The position numbers and the translations under genes are program-made. Positions 1 to 9,477 of a DNA stretch of 64,000 nucleotides are shown one piece after another; within the stretch, counting starts at the first letter, position 1; each line of letters starts with the position of its first letter. Source of the DNA: UTCHB3 sp964371075 (GTDB lineage Bacteria; Bacteroidota; Ignavibacteria; Ignavibacteriales; Ignavibacteriaceae); NCBI GenBank assembly GCA_964371075.1, contig CAYJKN010000003.1, positions 124,001 through 188,000 of the forward strand, written 5' to 3'. Below the pieces are notes generated by a model, which was not told the origin of the DNA, did not search any database, and saw only the letters and a list, made by a program, of their open reading frames with translations.

Positions 1-2385
1 TGGCTTGTTATTCATTTTGAAAAGATGAAGAAACCAAAAGAAGAAAAGAAGGAAAAAGATACCTCAAAGGTTGTTGATTCAACGGCAGTTGCAAAAGATA
101 AAGATGTTAAACCCTCAAAAGCAAAAAAAGATGGTACCGACCTCCTTATTTTGAATCCAGTTGAGAATAAAGAGTTCAGATTTACCAATGTTGATGCATA
201 TACTGCCGATAAATCTGGCGGTAGATTTGCTTTTACCTCAATTGTTGATGATTCAGTTGACACTTCATTTATTGTCAGATTTGATAGCAAATCTTTGAAG
301 ATTGACACACTTAAACTTGAGGGAATGGCAAAATCGCCCGTTCTTTCAGATGATGGAAAAGATCTGGCATTTTTGTTCTCGATGGACACCGCGACAGTAA
401 AAAATTACGATCTATATCTCTGGAATTCGGGAGAAAACAAGCACAAAGTGCTTGTTGACTCACTCAATCCCTCCCTTAAGGGTGATATGAGAGTTTCGCT
501 AAATTATGATATCAATTTTTCCGATTCAGGTGAAAGACTCTTTTTTGGAATTGCCAAATCACTTAAACCGGAACCTGATGAAACTCTTCTTGATGAAGAA
601 AAAGCAAATGTTGAAGTTTGGAGTTGGAATGATCCACTGATCCAAACCCAACAGAATTTTGAATTGAGCAAAGAAAAGAAAAAAACTTTTTTATTGCTTT
701 ATCATCTCTCTTCTGAAAAAATTGTTCAGTTGACCGATTCGCTGATCGAGAATGTTTCATACTCAAAATACACGGACAATAAGTATGCCCTCGGAACATC
801 GGCACACCCGTATAAAACCCTTATCTCATGGGACGATGGTTATTCTGATGTTTATTCCATCGACCTGACAACAGGCGATCGGAAACTTGTAAAACAAAAA
901 CAGAGCCAGATCGCCACTATTTCGCCCAAAGGTGAATATATCATTTGGTACGATGAGGCTGATTCAAGTTATTACACTTATGATAATTCATCGGGTAAAA
1001 TTGATAGAATTTCCGATGGTATCAATCAACCACTTTACGATGTTGAAAGTGATGTCCCGGATGAACCGGGTGCTTATGGAATCAGTGGTTGGTTTGAGGA
1101 TGATAAATCGGTTGTCATCCGTTCTCAATACGATGAATGGATTGTGACTCCCGGCTCACCTAAATCAGCTCTCAGAATAACATCAGGCAAAGAATCAAAC
1201 TCGGTTTACAGGATATTGGATGTTGACAGAAAACTGCCCTGGTTCCCCGAGAGTGAGTTACTCTATTTTGGAGTCTTCGACCGGACAACCAAACAATATG
1301 GATTTGCAAGTTATAACCCCGGAAGTGCAAAATTTGAATCTGCAAAAATCCTTGTTAAGTCAGATAATGTATATGGCTTTCCTCTAAAAGCCCAAAATAC
1401 AAATGACTTTATAGTAGGTCGTGAATCACATTCTGAATCACCAAATCTTTACTATTCCTATGGACTGAGCGGCAATTTTAAGCAAATAAGTGATATCAAT
1501 CCACAGCAAAGTGAATTTCTCTGGTCAGAAGTGCAATTAGTTAAGTATCACAGTATTGATGGAAAACCACTTGAAGGAATGCTGTTTACCCCTAAAAACC
1601 TTGACAAATCGAAGAAATATCCTATGATGGTTTATTTCTACGAAAAAGATTCACAAAATCTTAACAGATATTGGAGTCCCTCTCCAAGCAGATCAATAAT
1701 AAATCCAACTTTCTACGCCAGTAATCAGTATGTGGTTTTTATTCCTGATATCGTGTATGAAGAAGGATTTCCCGGGAAAAGTGCTTATAATTGCATCGTT
1801 GGTGGCACCCTTTCAATGCTTGAGCAGTTTTCATTTATTGACAGAGAAAATATCGCGCTCCAGGGACAAAGCTGGGGTGGGTATCAAACTGCATTCCTGA
1901 TTACCCAAACCAATCTTTACAAAGCAGCGATGGCCGGTGCACCGGTGTCTAATATGACAAGTGCTTATGGTGGAATTAGATGGGGATCGGGACTTGTAAG
2001 ACAGTTCCAGTATGAAAAAGGACAAAGCCGGATTGGTGGTTCACTTTGGGACAGACTTGAACTTTATATCGAGAACAGTCCTCTCTTCTACCTCGACAGG
2101 GTTAACACTCCCCTCCTTATCATGCATAATGACAAAGATGATGCAGTGCCCTGGTATCAAGGAATTGAGCTTTATACCGGTTTAAGAAGACTTCAAAAAC
2201 CCGTTTGGATGTTGAACTACACAGGAGATGTTCATAATCTTAAAGAGGCAAACTGGGGTAACAGAGTTGATCTGAGCAAAAGAATGCTTCAATTTTTCGA
2301 TCACTATCTGAAGGGTTCCCCTGCCCCAAAATGGATGACCGAAGGTGTTCCGGCGATTCTTAGGGATAAGGTATCGGGATATTAA
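1..2385 (+). CDS. S9 family (prolyl oligopeptidase-type) serine peptidase, 5' truncated
   Basis: The reading frame is open from the first base, so the gene begins upstream of the window; the Met codon at 25 is probably internal, because a lysine-rich linker follows rather than a signal peptide. Numbering from that Met, the C-terminal alpha/beta-hydrolase domain carries the full triad: Ser616 in GQSWGGY, Asp705 in HNDKDDAVP and His737 in GDVH. The preceding 450 or so residues look like the beta-propeller that restricts access in S9 peptidases. Family members cleave peptides, usually after Pro or other small residues, and in FCB bacteria are typically exported. Location cannot be judged without the N-terminus. 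The next gene begins 35 bases downstream on the same strand. Confidence 0.88.
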   Translation, partial: WLVIHFEKMKKPKEEKKEKDTSKVVDSTAVAKDKDVKPSKAKKDGTDLLILNPVENKEFRFTNVDAYTADKSGGRFAFTSIVDDSVDTSFIVRFDSKSLKIDTLKLEGMAKSPVLSDDGKDLAFLFSMDTATVKNYDLYLWNSGENKHKVLVDSLNPSLKGDMRVSLNYDINFSDSGERLFFGIAKSLKPEPDETLLDEEKANVEVWSWNDPLIQTQQNFELSKEKKKTFLLLYHLSSEKIVQLTDSLIENVSYSKYTDNKYALGTSAHPYKTLISWDDGYSDVYSIDLTTGDRKLVKQKQSQIATISPKGEYIIWYDEADSSYYTYDNSSGKIDRISDGINQPLYDVESDVPDEPGAYGISGWFEDDKSVVIRSQYDEWIVTPGSPKSALRITSGKESNSVYRILDVDRKLPWFPESELLYFGVFDRTTKQYGFASYNPGSAKFESAKILVKSDNVYGFPLKAQNTNDFIVGRESHSESPNLYYSYGLSGNFKQISDINPQQSEFLWSEVQLVKYHSIDGKPLEGMLFTPKNLDKSKKYPMMVYFYEKDSQNLNRYWSPSPSRSIINPTFYASNQYVVFIPDIVYEEGFPGKSAYNCIVGGTLSMLEQFSFIDRENIALQGQSWGGYQTAFLITQTNLYKAAMAGAPVSNMTSAYGGIRWGSGLVRQFQYEKGQSRIGGSLWDRLELYIENSPLFYLDRVNTPLLIMHNDKDDAVPWYQGIELYTGLRRLQKPVWMLNYTGDVHNLKEANWGNRVDLSKRMLQFFDHYLKGSPAPKWMTEGVPAILRDKVSGY

Positions 2386-2420
2386 AAACCGGGCTTCGCT
2401 AAATTTGATACCCGACAGAA

Positions 2421-3389
2421 ATGCACACTGAGATAAAAAATTTCTTCGAGAACTTAACTGTTCCAAGAACATCTCTTCACTCAAGTGTTTTGTTTCCGTC
2501 GGGTAACATTTTTATTGAACGATTTGATAAAACTCACCCTGTTTTGCAGGGAAACAAATGGTTCAAACTAAAAAGAAACATTTTTGAGTGTATCGACGAA
2601 GGAAAAGACACAATCTTTACATTTGGCGGGGCTTATTCAAATCATATTCATGCAACAGCCGGTGCCGGTAATATCCTGGGATTAAAAACGATTGGAATTA
2701 TCAGAGGTGAGCGGACAAATCCACTTAATTTTACATTGCGGGAAGCGGAGAAATTTGGGATGTTTCTCCATTTTGTTTCAAGAACCGAATACAGAAACAG
2801 ATACTCTGATGATTATATCGAAAATCTAAAAGAGATATTTGGTGATTTTTATTTTGTGCCGGAGGGTGGGAGCAATCGTCCTGGATACCTTGGAGCCTCT
2901 GAAATGCTCCCTGACGATTTTGGAGAATTTGATTACGTCATGATGGCCATGGGTTCGGGTGGAACACTTGGTGGGAATTTAATTGCCGCAAGCAAAAAAC
3001 CGGAAAATAAAACAAAGTTTTTGGCAGTCCCCGTTCTTAAAGATTATAATTATGTTATTGACAATTTACAGGTTATGGCGAAGTTGGAAGGTGTTATAAA
3101 CTTCGAAAATCTTGAGGTTTTGGGTAATTACCACTTTGGCGGGTATGCAAAGACAAATAATCAGCTTATCAATTTTATCCATTCTTTCACAAAAGAATAT
3201 GGAGTTGAACTCGATCCAATCTACACCGGGAAAGTTCTTTATGCAGTTTCTCAACTATCACAAAATGGATATTTTAAGCCTTCAGACAAAATTCTGGTTT
3301 ACCACACAGGTGGTTTACAAGGTAATATTGGCTTTGTTGAACGCTTTCCAAAATACAGCCATTTGCTTTTGGACAACCCTGACATTTAA
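2421..3389 (+). CDS. 1-aminocyclopropane-1-carboxylate deaminase / D-cysteine desulfhydrase family PLP enzyme
   Basis: This 322-residue protein has the fold-type II PLP architecture of the ACC deaminase/D-cysteine desulfhydrase family. The Schiff-base lysine is Lys46 in GNKWFKLK, followed by the phosphate- and substrate-binding stretch AYSNHIHATAGAG and the glycine-rich EGGSN and MGSGGTLGG loops. Members deaminate ACC or degrade D-cysteine to pyruvate, ammonia and sulfide in the cytoplasm. Sequence alone does not separate the two activities, and D-cysteine desulfhydrase is commoner in bacteria lacking plant contact. The start at 2421 has only a weak ribosome site. It follows the S9 peptidase by 35 bases and converges on hutH. 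Confidence 0.82.
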   Translation: MHTEIKNFFENLTVPRTSLHSSVLFPSGNIFIERFDKTHPVLQGNKWFKLKRNIFECIDEGKDTIFTFGGAYSNHIHATAGAGNILGLKTIGIIRGERTNPLNFTLREAEKFGMFLHFVSRTEYRNRYSDDYIENLKEIFGDFYFVPEGGSNRPGYLGASEMLPDDFGEFDYVMMAMGSGGTLGGNLIAASKKPENKTKFLAVPVLKDYNYVIDNLQVMAKLEGVINFENLEVLGNYHFGGYAKTNNQLINFIHSFTKEYGVELDPIYTGKVLYAVSQLSQNGYFKPSDKILVYHTGGLQGNIGFVERFPKYSHLLLDNPDI

Positions 3390-3395
3390 CTTTGA

Positions 3396-4982
3396 TTAAA
3401 TCCCGGAATCAATAAATTGTCTTAATGTTTCCATTTCCGCTGCAAGATAAGTGTCTCCTTCAGGGAGTGGTAACAACTCATCCAATCTACTAAAGAGTTT
3501 CCCCGTTCCTTCTCCCAAACGACACAAATCTCCCGTAAGAAAACCCGGTTTGTTGTTGGTTATCTGAAGAGCTCTTAAACCGCACAATAATTCAATTGCG
3601 AGAACCGTTTTTAAGTTATCCAAAACTTTTATCAGATGAACCGCTCCAATACTTCCCATCGAAACAAAATCCTCCTGTCCCGCAGATGTGGAAATTGACA
3701 TTACAGATGCGGGTGAGGATAAGACTCTGTTTTCACCCACTCTTGAGGCACCCGAATATTGCGCCAACATCAATCCTGAATCCCCTTTTTCAGGAGCAAT
3801 TGCAAGATTTGATGGTAAACCAAAACTAAGGTTTTTACCCAACATCGAAAAAGATCTTTTATCGGAAATTAAAGAGAGTGAAGTCAGTGATAATTTTAGA
3901 TAATCGATCACACTGGCTAATGGCTGACCGTGAAAATTGGAACCACTATGAAAAATTAGTCTTTCATCACACTCTTCGAACAATGGATTATCCGTAACAG
4001 AATTTATTTCTATTGTGAGAACTTCGTCAAACTTGTCCAATGCCTCAAGTGTAGCCCCATGAACAGGCGGAACCGCCCTGAAACAATACCTGTCCTGCAC
4101 CCTTTCGGTTGCTGTTGAGGGGTCCTGTCCTTTAAACTTGATTTTTTGAGCATCCACCGTTGTACGAAGTGAACCTTTAAGATGGTCACGAATTTCAGAC
4201 GCAGTTGCAACTAATCCCGGATGAGGTCGCTTTTCAGCGAGAAAACTGTTAAAGGCGTCTTTTTCTCCTCTTATGGCTTCGACTGAGAATGCAGCAGCTA
4301 AATTGGCTGTTTTTAATAAGTTACGAGCTTGGATTGAAGCAAATATGGAGTTTGCCGACATAAAATTGGTACCGTTTGTTAATCCCATCGCCTCCTTAAA
4401 TCCCAGTTTAACGGGAGCCAAACCCGCAAGTTTAAGTGCTTCAGGTGCAGAAATCAATTTCCCGCTATACCATGCTTTCGATTCGGTTAACCCGATCATA
4501 ACCCCTGCAATCATTGCGAGTGGAACGAGATCACCACTTGCCCCTACAGACCCTTCCTTTAATACCAAAGGAATTACATCATTGTTAAGGAGTGATTCAA
4601 TCATCTCAACAGTTTCAAGCGACATAGCAGAAACTCCATGTGCAAATGAATTTAATCTGATAATCATCATCGCACGAACAACCTCTTGAGCCAGGGGTTC
4701 ACCAGTACCACAATTATGTGACTTCACATATTTAACTTGAAAATTTTCAGATTCCTCGGGTGAGATATATGTATCTTTCAAGTTCCCGACACCAACATTA
4801 ACACCATAAATTTTTTGTTCGGGATTGTTTTTAATCTGTCTGATTAATTTTTCGCGACAGTTATTGATGGCGAGTTTCGAATCATCCGTCAACTTCACTT
4901 TTAAGGGAATTGTTGAGGCTTTGTAAACTTCCTGAATGGTAAGTGATTTTCCGTCGAGGTATAATGTATTATTCTCGATCAT
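3396..4982 (-). CDS. hutH: Histidine ammonia-lyase
   Basis: The 528-residue protein belongs to the MIO-dependent aromatic amino acid lyases. Ala148-Ser149-Gly150 (in VGASGDLVP) would cyclise to the MIO electrophile. Tyr59 in YGVNVGVG and the QEDFVSM stretch late in the protein are the other expected active-site segments. His89 in KSHNCGTGEPL matches the HAL-type substrate selector rather than the Phe-Leu of phenylalanine lyases, so L-histidine to urocanate is the likely reaction. A strong GGGAGAG ribosome site precedes the ATG. No hutU, hutI or hutG is in the window. It follows hisS by 21 bases on the same strand, so the histidine-charging and histidine-degrading enzymes probably share a transcript. 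Confidence 0.85.
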   Translation of the reverse strand: MIENNTLYLDGKSLTIQEVYKASTIPLKVKLTDDSKLAINNCREKLIRQIKNNPEQKIYGVNVGVGNLKDTYISPEESENFQVKYVKSHNCGTGEPLAQEVVRAMMIIRLNSFAHGVSAMSLETVEMIESLLNNDVIPLVLKEGSVGASGDLVPLAMIAGVMIGLTESKAWYSGKLISAPEALKLAGLAPVKLGFKEAMGLTNGTNFMSANSIFASIQARNLLKTANLAAAFSVEAIRGEKDAFNSFLAEKRPHPGLVATASEIRDHLKGSLRTTVDAQKIKFKGQDPSTATERVQDRYCFRAVPPVHGATLEALDKFDEVLTIEINSVTDNPLFEECDERLIFHSGSNFHGQPLASVIDYLKLSLTSLSLISDKRSFSMLGKNLSFGLPSNLAIAPEKGDSGLMLAQYSGASRVGENRVLSSPASVMSISTSAGQEDFVSMGSIGAVHLIKVLDNLKTVLAIELLCGLRALQITNNKPGFLTGDLCRLGEGTGKLFSRLDELLPLPEGDTYLAAEMETLRQFIDSGI

Positions 4983-5003
4983 TGTCTCTCCCGTATGTCG
5001 AAA

Positions 5004-6557
5004 TTAATGGTGTAAAAGTTGTTTTATGACACTCACAAGCTCATTTCGGGGAACTTCCTTTTGCACCCGTTGTTTCCATTCATCTTTGTTGGTGATTGAA
5101 TCGGATAACTCATTCCCAAGTTTAAGATCTCTTACTGTTACAATTCCCTTTTCAAATTCATCACTACCGAGAAGAAGGCAAACAGGTGAATTCATTTTAT
5201 CAGCATAACCAAGTTGTTTTTTTAGTCCACGTTGTGCTCCATAATAAATTTCTGTACTAATCCCCGCCTGGCGAAGTTCAGCAGCCATTTTTTGGTATTC
5301 ACTCATCAATTCATCATCAAAAACAGCAATGAGAACCGGTGCATCTGTTTTAATATTTGCATTTCCGGAAAGAACAAGCAATTCGCAAAGCCTGTCAACT
5401 CCTATTGAGGCACCAGCAGCCGGAACTTTTATCCCTAAAAGTCTTTCAACCAATCCGTCATATCTGCCACCGCCACAAATTGAGCCAACTTTCCGGAGGT
5501 TTCCTTTGCTGTCAGTGAACGTCAGCAGAGATTCCACCTCGTAAACAGGTCCTGTGTAATAACCCAGCCCTCTAACAATTGCGGGCGAAAAGAGTACCCG
5601 TTTTTCATCATAACCCGACGCGTGAAGAATGTTATCTATCTTTATCAGTTCATCCAGACCCTCTGTGAACTTTTCGTTACCTGAATTTAATGTCGAAAGG
5701 TTTTCTATTACCTCTGATCTCGATTTTTCTTCAGTAAATTGTTCAAAATAGTCACCAATCTTTTTAACAATGGATGGATCAATTCCCAATCCCGGTATCA
5801 ATGCTCCCGAAGAATCTTTCCTTCCTCTGCCAAGTTCGTATGAAATTCCTTCCACACCAATCTTGTCAATTTTATCAATTATCCTTAAAACATTTCCTTC
5901 ATTTTCGGCTCCAGAAATACCTATTGTTTCAAGAAATCCTGAGAGAATTTTGCGGTTGTTCACTTTAACAAGATAAGAATTTCGATCAAGACCAATCGCC
6001 TCGAGGGCGTCACTTAATATCATACATGATTCAGCATCGGCTGAAACATCAGAAGTTCCCACAGTATCAAAATCAAGCTGCCAGAATTCACGAAATCTGC
6101 CCGGATCAAGTTTGGCTTCAAACCTGTAAACGGGACCGTATTGATATCTTTTAAAAAGTGGAGCATTTTTTGTAGTCATCTGGCCTTTTTGCGACTGCAT
6201 AAACAGCTCCTCGGCATACATCCTGGCCAATGGAGCAGTCAGGTCATACCTCATTGCCAGGTGGTGATTATCCATTACAACAAAATCGGATTCATCCCTT
6301 AATTCTGAACCGTCATCTTTATAGACGGGTTCAGTCTCGGGATTACGGAAGGAATAAACCCCTTCGGCAACTGTTTCTTTATCAGGAAGATATTTCCCCA
6401 GGTTTTCGGCATATTCGAGAACTGGTGTGTCCCAGTGCCTGAATCCATAAAGTTCGTAAACCTCACCCGCTTTTTTTACCACACTTTTACGCAATTCATT
6501 TAATTCAGGATCAATATCTCTGAAACCTTTTATTTTTTTGGGGATCATGCCGTTCAT
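5004..6557 (-). CDS. hisS: Histidyl-tRNA synthetase, divergent long type
   Basis: Class II histidyl-tRNA synthetase, 517 residues, against about 420-455 for the common bacterial form. Motif 2 spans about residues 144-167 and ends in GRFREFWQLDFDTVG. The histidine signatures are GLGYYTGPVYEV (about 330-341) and GGGRYDGL (about 362-369). The anticodon-binding domain follows from about 405. The motif-2 loop (RFEAKLDPGRF) lacks the Arg and Gln that E. coli HisRS uses (R116, Q118) to read G-1:C73. MRYDLTAPLAR, KVNNRK and GRKDSSG resemble, from memory, the divergent alphaproteobacterial enzyme. This agrees with the unusual tRNA-His at 10559-10632. The ATG at 6557 fits the usual N-terminus. hutH lies immediately downstream. 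Confidence 0.95.
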   Translation of the reverse strand: MNGMIPKKIKGFRDIDPELNELRKSVVKKAGEVYELYGFRHWDTPVLEYAENLGKYLPDKETVAEGVYSFRNPETEPVYKDDGSELRDESDFVVMDNHHLAMRYDLTAPLARMYAEELFMQSQKGQMTTKNAPLFKRYQYGPVYRFEAKLDPGRFREFWQLDFDTVGTSDVSADAESCMILSDALEAIGLDRNSYLVKVNNRKILSGFLETIGISGAENEGNVLRIIDKIDKIGVEGISYELGRGRKDSSGALIPGLGIDPSIVKKIGDYFEQFTEEKSRSEVIENLSTLNSGNEKFTEGLDELIKIDNILHASGYDEKRVLFSPAIVRGLGYYTGPVYEVESLLTFTDSKGNLRKVGSICGGGRYDGLVERLLGIKVPAAGASIGVDRLCELLVLSGNANIKTDAPVLIAVFDDELMSEYQKMAAELRQAGISTEIYYGAQRGLKKQLGYADKMNSPVCLLLGSDEFEKGIVTVRDLKLGNELSDSITNKDEWKQRVQKEVPRNELVSVIKQLLHH

Positions 6558-6768
6558 TTTTTATCCGGTGTTTTTGCAAAAATCATAAGTTTAAATTTAC
6601 GAAAAGTTGAGGAATGCATTGGGAGAGATAATTGGTGATTATATGGCATCATTATTTTATAAAATTCCCACTTTTCTGAAATAATTTACTGAAATTTCAT
6701 AAAAACTAAATCTGAACTCCTTTTGTTAAGTTAACAAGTGATTTTTTGATTTTTAATGAGCAACGGCT

Positions 6769-7416
6769 TTGAAATTATTCTCAACCCTTCGTGAACCGGC
6801 AAATGGTTTCACACATTTTCTTGGAATTTTATTCTCCTTTTATGTGCTTTTTGAGCTTCTCGCAAGAGAGACTCCTCCGGTCACCCAGGCACACACAATT
6901 ACGTTCATAATCTATTCTTTTGCAATGTTTTTGTTGTTTCTCTCAAGTACACTTTATCATTGGATGCCATGGGAGGGAAAAAAATTGGAGACACTTCGAA
7001 AAATTGATCACATAATGATCTTTATTTTTATCGCAGCTTCATATACACCAATTTGTGTTACAACTCTGGAGCCTGCATGGGGAATTCCGATTCTGATAAT
7101 TGTTTGGTTAATCGCCTTGGGAGGATTTTTTATAAAACTGTTTTGGCTTCATGCCCCAAGAAAACTCTACACATCAATTTATCTTTTGATGGGGTGGATG
7201 GTGGTTTTTGCAATCCTCCCTCTAAATGAGTCAATGCCCGATGGTTCAATGATTTGGCTGGGTGTGGAAGCACTTTTTTATACCACCGGTGCCATAATTT
7301 ATGCTATTAAGAAACCAGACCCATACCCGGGATTTCTCGGTTTTCATGAGATATTCCACATTTTCATTCTTCTGGGAGCTTATGCCCACTTTTATCTGCT
7401 CTACAAGTTTATTTAA
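6769..7416 (+). CDS. Hemolysin III / PAQR-family seven-helix membrane protein
   Basis: A 215-residue integral membrane protein with about seven hydrophobic helices. The PAQR/hemolysin III signature is complete: SSTLYHW near residue 65, KIDH near 82, and HEIFH near 197. These supply the His/Ser/Asp cluster that binds zinc in the family. Bacterial members such as YqfA/TrhA are inner-membrane proteins linked to membrane-fluidity homeostasis; a haemolytic role should not be assumed. The start is a TTG at 6769, since a nearby ATG at 6755 is out of frame. The gene is divergent from hisS across 211 bases in which I see no clear promoter box. Confidence 0.85.
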   Translation: MKLFSTLREPANGFTHFLGILFSFYVLFELLARETPPVTQAHTITFIIYSFAMFLLFLSSTLYHWMPWEGKKLETLRKIDHIMIFIFIAASYTPICVTTLEPAWGIPILIIVWLIALGGFFIKLFWLHAPRKLYTSIYLLMGWMVVFAILPLNESMPDGSMIWLGVEALFYTTGAIIYAIKKPDPYPGFLGFHEIFHIFILLGAYAHFYLLYKFI

Positions 7417-7568
7417 GATCTTTGAGCAGTGTTGTTTGAATTTAGATGTTTGAGACATGGAGGATATTTAAATTTGAACCCGGTTCCCAAGTGCCACGAA
7501 TTACCGGTTAAATTGCGATAAAATTATTGTTTCTCTCAAAGAATTCATGAAAAAAAGTGATTTTTCCC

Positions 7569-7600
7569 TTTTGTAAATTATTTATTACTTCCTATATTGT
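7569..7600 (+). promoter_or_regulatory. Candidate Bacteroidota-type promoter for the secreted protein at 7636
   Basis: A TTTTG at 7569-7573 is followed after 19 bases by TATATTGT at 7593-7600, one mismatch from the TAnnTTTG -7 consensus. That would start transcription about 30 bases before the GTG. A perfect TAAATTTG also lies at 7469-7476 but would leave a 150-base leader. Assignment is by motif only. Confidence 0.3.
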
Positions 7601-7635
7601 GATTTCCATTTAATAATTACAAAAGCGAGGTTTAA

Positions 7636-9408
7636 GTGCGCCACATCTACACAATTTTATTCGTCTGTTTTTTTTCACTTCTCACTTTTTCTCAGAACTT
7701 GAGAGTCGAAAAGCCTGTTTTTTCTTCAACCAATCAGGGTGATTGGGGTTCCGATAATGTTGTACTTGACTATAAACCAATTGGTATGATGTCAGGAATC
7801 CAAACTTCAAACGGTGATATCTACATTGCTATTAATGATACTCTTTCCACCGCTAACCTGGGGCTTGTGATCCGTAAATCAACCAATGCAGGTATCTCCT
7901 GGACAACACTTTCAGGGGTAAACAATCGAACAAAATATGAAAAAATCAAACTTCTGAAAAGTTCATTTGACTCTGTTTATTGCTTTTTTCAAATTGGTTA
8001 TGATGTTTACAGTTGGAATATTAATTCTTCAAACCTAAACCTTGTTGTGGTAGCAAATGGGTATCGATCATTTGATGCAGAAATAAGCTCAACCAATTCA
8101 ATGTATGTGGTTCTTGATTCACTTGCAACCAACAATCTTATTCGTTATTCTTCCATCGACAACGGATTCAGTTGGGGTACAAGAGGAAGTATCTCCTCTG
8201 CTGCAGCTTTACCGGTCCTTTCAAAATCCGTAAGTGGTGATACATTACTTCTTAATTATTTGGGACCTGTTTTAGGTGATACCAACACTTCGGTAATCAG
8301 GATTGCAAGATATCGTGAATCAGCTCCGGGTACACTTGCCTCAGCCGGGTTCCAGGATCTTGCTACCAGCAGTCTCCCAAAATATGAGTATAAAACTGTT
8401 GGGGGAAATGGAGTTTTTTGGTTTATTTATACCCGGGTGGATGGTTCATCCCAAGTATGGGCAAGACAAAGTACTGATGGAGGAGTAACTTACGGTGCAG
8501 AGTTTAGAGTGAATCCTGATGAAACGGTTAATCAGTATGGATTTGATGTAAAAGCTAAACTCCCCGCAGGAAATGGATTCAGTTTTGTTTATCACGCAGA
8601 CAGTGCACAAGTGGGTCCTGCTACTTCCAGTACCGATAAATTACAATTTGGTTCAGCTCTTCAGTCTGGTTCTACATTTCAACCTTTTACGCAGATAAAT
8701 GACGCCCCTGCTTTTTTCTCAGCAGCAAATTGCAAACCAATAATCGTTGAGTTACCGTTCTACAACAGTACCGGAGTTGCTTGGGAAGCCGAAACCGGCA
8801 CCGGGAACAAAGTTTACTGGGACGCCTCCGAGGTTGTACCTGTTGAACTGACTTCATTCTCAGCGGATGTGTTTGCGAATAAAGTTGTTCTGAATTGGTC
8901 GACCGCTACCGAAACAAATAACCATGGATTTTCAGTTGAAAAGAAAACTACAGGAAACTGGGAAAAAATCGGATTTGTTAATGGTAACGGTACTTCTACA
9001 AGAACTAACAACTATTCTTTTGTGGATAATGAATCCTCCTCGGGAAAAGTTTATTACAGATTAAATCAGGTTGATTTGGATGGAACTCAGTCCTTCTCAA
9101 ATGTTGTTGAAGTTGATCTTTCAACTCCAAATGATTATAGTTTGAGTCAAAATTTCCCAAATCCGTTTAATCCTTCAACTGCAATTAAGTTTGCATTGAA
9201 AGTGGATTCAAAGGTAAGTCTAAAGATTTATAACCCACTTGGACAGGAAGTAATGAACATTCTTTCTGACAACTACGCAGCAGGAAATTACAACATTTCC
9301 GTTAATGCAGCGGGTTTAAACAGTGGTGTATATTTCTACACTTTGGAAGCAAATGGAATTGACGGTAGTAATTTCACCTCAACCAAAAAGATGATTCTGA
9401 TGAAATAA
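7636..9408 (+). CDS. Secreted BNR/sialidase-like propeller protein with T9SS sorting domain
   Basis: This 590-residue protein starts at a GTG and opens with a signal peptide (TILFVCFFSLLTFSQ). The first 390 residues form a propeller-like region with Asp-box-like repeats (TNAGISWTTL, DNGFSWGT, TDGGVTYG), as in sialidase/BNR repeat proteins. A linker domain follows from about residue 395 (PVELTSFSADVFANKVVLNWSTATE type). The C-terminal 75 residues are a type A T9SS sorting domain beginning FPNPFNPST and ending KKMILMK. It is therefore predicted to cross the inner membrane by Sec and the outer membrane by the PorU/PorV system encoded at 51.7-56.9 kb. No catalytic sialidase Arg triad could be assigned, so a function is not claimed. 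A strong terminator follows. Confidence 0.8.
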   Translation: MRHIYTILFVCFFSLLTFSQNLRVEKPVFSSTNQGDWGSDNVVLDYKPIGMMSGIQTSNGDIYIAINDTLSTANLGLVIRKSTNAGISWTTLSGVNNRTKYEKIKLLKSSFDSVYCFFQIGYDVYSWNINSSNLNLVVVANGYRSFDAEISSTNSMYVVLDSLATNNLIRYSSIDNGFSWGTRGSISSAAALPVLSKSVSGDTLLLNYLGPVLGDTNTSVIRIARYRESAPGTLASAGFQDLATSSLPKYEYKTVGGNGVFWFIYTRVDGSSQVWARQSTDGGVTYGAEFRVNPDETVNQYGFDVKAKLPAGNGFSFVYHADSAQVGPATSSTDKLQFGSALQSGSTFQPFTQINDAPAFFSAANCKPIIVELPFYNSTGVAWEAETGTGNKVYWDASEVVPVELTSFSADVFANKVVLNWSTATETNNHGFSVEKKTTGNWEKIGFVNGNGTSTRTNNYSFVDNESSSGKVYYRLNQVDLDGTQSFSNVVEVDLSTPNDYSLSQNFPNPFNPSTAIKFALKVDSKVSLKIYNPLGQEVMNILSDNYAAGNYNISVNAAGLNSGVYFYTLEANGIDGSNFTSTKKMILMK

Positions 9409-9424
9409 TTCAATTATATTAAAT

Positions 9425-9460
9425 AAAAAAGGCTGCCTCGAAACAGGCAGCCTTTTTTTT
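9425..9460. terminator. Bidirectional rho-independent terminator between convergent genes
   Basis: An 8-bp perfect stem GGCTGCCT/AGGCAGCC with a six-base loop is flanked by A6 on the left and T8 on the right. It therefore works on both strands, ending the secreted-protein gene (plus) and the pirin gene (minus). Confidence 0.9.
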
Positions 9461-9477
9461 GTAAATTGTGATCTAAC

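Noticed and set aside
4273..4689. 138-residue plus-strand frame inside hutH
   Set aside because: It covers the antisense of the MIO region, which is strongly conserved on the minus strand.
6558..6768. Possible leader, T-box or riboswitch upstream of hisS or the PAQR gene
   Set aside because: No T-box core sequence, specifier hairpin or terminator-antiterminator pair could be found in the 211-base AT-rich gap.
7469..7476. TAAATTTG as main promoter of the gene at 7636
   Set aside because: The match is perfect but it would give a leader of about 150 bases, and a closer -33/-7 pair exists at 7569-7600; neither is proven.
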